This document shows, piece after piece, positions 5,066 through 7,273 of a DNA stretch of 7,273 nt (its first letter is position 1; each line of letters starts with the position of its first letter). The position numbers were made by a program, and so were the translations under genes. Source of the stretch: Nanobdellota archaeon (GTDB lineage Archaea > Nanobdellota > Nanobdellia > Pacearchaeales > GW2011-AR1); NCBI GenBank assembly GCA_030640395.1, contig DAOWJK010000016.1:1-7273 (forward strand), read 5' to 3'. The notes beneath the pieces were generated by a model, which had not been told where the DNA came from, ran no database searches, and saw only the letters and a list, made by a program, of their open reading frames with translations.

Positions 5066-6337
5066 ATGGGAATAATAAACTCTAAAAAAGCATGGATAAG
5101 AATTTTTGAAGCAGTTATTGCAGTATTGCTGATAACAAGTGTTTTGCTTATAGTTATTGGACAAGACAAAATTAGTAAAAATGAAGATGTATTGAAAATT
5201 TACAAGACGGAGATTTCAATGTTAAGGGAAATTCAATTAGACAACTTGCTTAGAGAGGATATTCTTGATATAGAATTTTTTCCAGTAGAGTGGGATGATT
5301 TTGATTCAAATGGTTTGAGTAATGTTAAGGCGAGGATAATTTCAAAGATTCCGGATTATCTGGATTGCAAGGCAATGGTGTGTGAAATGAATGCCACTTG
5401 TATTTTAGAGGAAGACTTAGGAAAAGAAGTATATGCTCAATCAGCTGTAATAACCGCGAGTCTTGATAAATACAGCCCGAGGCAGTTGAAGCTGTTTTGC
5501 TGGATAGGAACTCCTCCTCCTGAAATTGAGTTGCCAGAAGAACCAGACTTATGTGGAAATGGTATTTGTGAAGGAGATGAAACATGGGAGACCTGCCCTG
5601 AAGATTGTGAGGCGCCTGCTCAAACTTGTGCAGAATTAGGGGGAATTATTTGCACATTTCAAAATTTTATTTTAACCTGCGAGAGAAAAATAGTAAGTGA
5701 GACTGGATGTGTATGGGATTTTAATGATGAGTGTGATGAATGGAGTGGTGGCGGAGTCAGAACTGGAAGTTGTGGCAGTTGGCCATGGGATCCTGACGAA
5801 GCATATGAATGCTATAATATTGAAAGAGTGGTGACAGAATGTCTTGAGAATCCTGTTTGCCCTTCAGGTTATAGCGAGGTTGAAAGGAGCAGTTGCACAA
5901 GTGAACAAACTTGTTTAGGAGTAATAATAGATGCTTCAGATACAGACAGGTGTTGCTTAGGAACTTGTGGAGAGCCTCCATTACCTCAAGCTGATTTGAC
6001 TTTATTATTTAGCAACACAGTGTATAGTTTAGAAAACGGAAACGAACACACATATACCCACACAAGAACATTTACAGAGAGTAATGGGGTTGGGGTTACA
6101 TTAACACAATCTCAAATATGTTTTTTAGATGGTACTTGTGATACCTGGGATTCAGTTAACCACAGGATAGAAGCTGGAACATCATTAATAAGATTTAATG
6201 AATTATTTTGGACTCCTTATAATCCAGATGCATTTGCTTTAACTTATTTGGGAACAGATGATAATGATTATGCAATTACTATTACTCAAAGCTTATGTGT
6301 GCAAGGAGCATCTTTTACTGAGAATTGTGTTATTTGA
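5066..6337 (+). CDS. Large Cys-rich pilin-like surface protein, candidate tip adhesin
   Basis: A 423-aa protein with a basic N-terminus and pilin-type helix at about 9-32 (KKAWIRIFEAVIAVLL), the Glu at 15 recalling the conserved Glu of type IV pilins. Residues 35-150 form a first domain with REIQLDNLLREDIL, IPDYLDCKAMVCEMNATC and PRQLKLFCW. I recall this pattern from short pilin-like DPANN proteins. From 151 a Pro/Glu linker leads to a second region not needed for a pilin. CGNGICEGDETWETCPEDC (163-181) is a disulfide-type module seen in many archaeal and bacterial surface proteins. More Cys-rich sequence follows to about 301, including DTDRCCLGTCG. Residues 308-423 are Thr/Ser-rich and beta-like with four cysteines. 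There are 26 cysteines in all, 22 of them within 101-301 and none in the membrane helix, consistent with an extracellular disulfide-stabilised ectodomain. A function in attachment is inferred from architecture and neighbours only. Confidence 0.85.
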   Translation: MGIINSKKAWIRIFEAVIAVLLITSVLLIVIGQDKISKNEDVLKIYKTEISMLREIQLDNLLREDILDIEFFPVEWDDFDSNGLSNVKARIISKIPDYLDCKAMVCEMNATCILEEDLGKEVYAQSAVITASLDKYSPRQLKLFCWIGTPPPEIELPEEPDLCGNGICEGDETWETCPEDCEAPAQTCAELGGIICTFQNFILTCERKIVSETGCVWDFNDECDEWSGGGVRTGSCGSWPWDPDEAYECYNIERVVTECLENPVCPSGYSEVERSSCTSEQTCLGVIIDASDTDRCCLGTCGEPPLPQADLTLLFSNTVYSLENGNEHTYTHTRTFTESNGVGVTLTQSQICFLDGTCDTWDSVNHRIEAGTSLIRFNELFWTPYNPDAFALTYLGTDDNDYAITITQSLCVQGASFTENCVI

Positions 6338-6341
6338 GAAG

Positions 6342-6354
6342 AAAAAAGAAAAAA
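6342..6354 (-). terminator. U-rich terminator of the lipoprotein gene
   Basis: On the minus strand, directly after the TAA, the sequence is TTTTTTCTTTTTT, a good archaeal U-tract termination signal. The 19-nt gap between the two converging stop codons has no comparable T-run for the + strand gene. Confidence 0.6.
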
Positions 6355-6356
6355 TA

Positions 6357-6878
6357 TTATTTAGTCCCGCCCCTACTCCCTCTACCACGACTAGGACTTC
6401 CAGTTGGATTAGAACCTCCAGAACTTTTCATGCCAGGAGTTTGAATAGTAAACTTGTTGTTGTCTTTTAAATATACTGTTGGATTATTTTTTAAATAAGA
6501 ATCATCACCATAAACTCGCCCAATTATATTTCCTTTATCATCTAAAACATATGCTCCTCCAACACTAGTTTCATCTTGACTTGCATTTTCTTTTATCTTT
6601 GAAGTTTTTGTTTTAAGTTCATCACTATTTGAAACAGGACAATTCCATAATTTAGAATCTAATGAACCTTTTGGAAAGTTTAGAATCGCCGCAGGATTGC
6701 TTCCACAAGGACTTTGTCGATATTCATGACCTTGAACCATAGTCCCGCTTTCAAAAGATGGTATTACTTCTTTATCATCTCTTCTTATATTTCCATATGT
6801 TCCGCATCCCGCAAACATCACGCCTGCTAGAATTAACAAAATTGTTTTCTTTAATGCATATCCTAAATTCTTTCCCAT
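6357..6878 (-). CDS. Predicted lipoprotein of unknown function with RG-rich tail
   Basis: A 173-aa minus-strand protein. The N-terminus MGKNLGYALKK plus the hydrophobic stretch TILLILAGVMFAG ends in a lipobox-like FAGC with Cys 25, so it is predicted to be exported and lipid-anchored facing outside. The mature part is hydrophilic, with Cys 58 and Cys 80 as a possible disulfide. A short beta-like segment GAYVLDDKGNIIGRVYGDD (108-126) and a second NNPTVYLKDNNKFTIQTPG (131-149) follow. The end (from about 153) is low complexity: GGSNPTGSPSRGRGSRGGTK. I recognise no family. It converges with the Cys-rich pilin-like gene and diverges from rtcB, so it is a separate unit. The ORF is convincing because of the lipobox, the promoter and the U-tract after the stop. 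An alternative is a plain membrane-anchored protein, since archaeal lipid attachment at a lipobox is known only in some lineages. Confidence 0.8.
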   Translation of the reverse strand: MGKNLGYALKKTILLILAGVMFAGCGTYGNIRRDDKEVIPSFESGTMVQGHEYRQSPCGSNPAAILNFPKGSLDSKLWNCPVSNSDELKTKTSKIKENASQDETSVGGAYVLDDKGNIIGRVYGDDSYLKNNPTVYLKDNNKFTIQTPGMKSSGGSNPTGSPSRGRGSRGGTK

Positions 6879-6906
6879 TTTGATACTATTATATAATTAT
6901 AACACC

Positions 6907-6914
6907 TTTATAAA
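6907..6914 (-). promoter_or_regulatory. TATA-like promoter of the lipoprotein gene
   Basis: The palindromic TTTATAAA is centred about 32 nt before ATG 6878 on the minus strand, which would give a leader of roughly 6 nt. An alternative box ATTATATAAT (near 6888-6897) is too close to the ATG. The 95-nt divergent region 6879-6973 holds this and the rtcB promoter and nothing else recognised. Confidence 0.4.
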
Positions 6915-6942
6915 CTTTATGATAATAAAGCAATGATGTCAA

Positions 6943-6958
6943 ATTATTTAAATTAAAA
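6943..6958 (+). promoter_or_regulatory. TATA-like promoter of rtcB
   Basis: ATTATTTAAATTAAAA ends 15 nt before ATG 6974, with its TTTAAAT core centred about 24 nt upstream. No Shine-Dalgarno sequence is present, again suggesting a leaderless start. Confidence 0.45.
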
Positions 6959-6973
6959 AGAATTTAATAAAAT

Positions 6974-7273
6974 ATGCATAATTTGAAAAAAATCTCAAAA
7001 AATATTTATGAAATTCCGCAAGAAGGAAAAATGCTGGTTCCGGGGAGGATTTATGCCAGTGAGGATCTGATGAAAAATATTGAAAAAGACAAAACTCTTG
7101 AACAGGTAAGGAATGTCGCGTGCTTGCACGGGATTTTAAAAGCGTCAATTGCCGTCGCTGATGCTCATCAGGGATATGGATTTAGCATTGGGGGAATTGC
7201 TGCTTTTGACATGGACAAAGGAATTATTTCTCCCGGAGGCGTGGGTTTTGACATTAATTGTTCGGTTAGATTG
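6974..7273 (+). CDS. rtcB: tRNA-splicing / RNA-repair ligase RtcB, N-terminal 100 residues (cut by window end)
   Basis: RtcB joins RNA 2',3'-cyclic phosphate or 3'-phosphate ends to 5'-OH ends using GTP and Mn2+. In archaea it ligates tRNA exons after intron removal. Visible are NVACLHGILKASIAVADAHQ (47-66), the GYGFSIGGIAAFD block (67-79) and ISPGGVGFDINCSVRL (85-100). Asp 93 and Cys 96 correspond to the metal-binding Asp95 and Cys98 of the Pyrococcus horikoshii enzyme. The start is ATG 6974, since an in-frame TAA lies two codons upstream. About 100 of a usual 480 or so residues are present and the frame is open at the window end. Small deviations are Ser for the usual Pro in GFPIGG and Ser for the usual Gly after the metal Cys. 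The gene is unrelated in function to the pilus genes and is probably an adjacent housekeeping unit. Confidence 0.96.
   Translation, partial: MHNLKKISKNIYEIPQEGKMLVPGRIYASEDLMKNIEKDKTLEQVRNVACLHGILKASIAVADAHQGYGFSIGGIAAFDMDKGIISPGGVGFDINCSVRL

Noticed and set aside
5325..5981. Two reverse-strand open frames (86 and 74 codons) opposite the Cys-rich gene
   Set aside because: They are His/Leu/Cys-rich translations expected from the opposite strand of Cys/Glu/Trp-rich coding sequence, with no start signals.
6258..6470. + strand open frame of 70 codons overlapping the end of the Cys-rich gene and the lipoprotein gene
   Set aside because: It reads out of frame through one gene and antisense to another, begins with a simple Met-Ile repeat, and shows no ribosome binding site or family features.

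Overview
This AT-rich window most likely comes from an archaeon, probably a DPANN lineage of the Woesearchaeota/Pacearchaeota type. Three things suggest this: a FlaI/TadA-type secretion ATPase with two FlaJ/TadC-type membrane proteins and pilin-like genes, an archaeal-type RtcB, and A/T-rich TATA-like boxes about 24-32 nt upstream of most transcription-unit starts. The taxon is inferred from gene style and not proven. The first gene is cut by the left edge and the last by the right edge.

Left part (1-3926, + strand) is a type IV pilus / type II secretion-like assembly module. In order it holds an E-type hexameric ATPase (open to the window start), a previously easy-to-miss 54-aa helical protein, a 479-aa T2SSF membrane protein with a long Lys-rich cytoplasmic extension, and a second T2SSF protein of 270 aa. 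The last three are tightly coupled: an ATGA overlap, then a 1-nt gap, each with a Shine-Dalgarno sequence. The ATPase should power, and the two T2SSF proteins should form, the inner-membrane platform that extrudes pilin-like subunits.

Middle part (3927-5034) holds a short structured intergenic element, a 58-aa Gly-rich two-helix membrane protein on the minus strand, and then a divergent + strand unit. That unit starts with a 240-aa pilin-like protein.

A second, much larger pilin-like protein follows (5066-6337). Its N-terminus is a pilin-type membrane helix. It then has a conserved-looking head and a 26-cysteine ectodomain containing a CGNGxC...CPEDC module, and ends in a beta-rich, Cys-poor tail. 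Together the two form a plausible substrate set (minor pilin plus tip adhesin) for the machinery on the left; this is the most interesting biology in the window.

Right part (6338-7273) holds a minus-strand predicted lipoprotein of unknown function with an RG-rich tail, converging on the adhesin candidate and followed by a U-rich terminator. Divergent from it is the first 100 codons of the RNA ligase rtcB, which looks like unrelated housekeeping.

Transcription-unit starts appear leaderless (TATA close to ATG, no Shine-Dalgarno), while the internal operon genes carry Shine-Dalgarno sequences.
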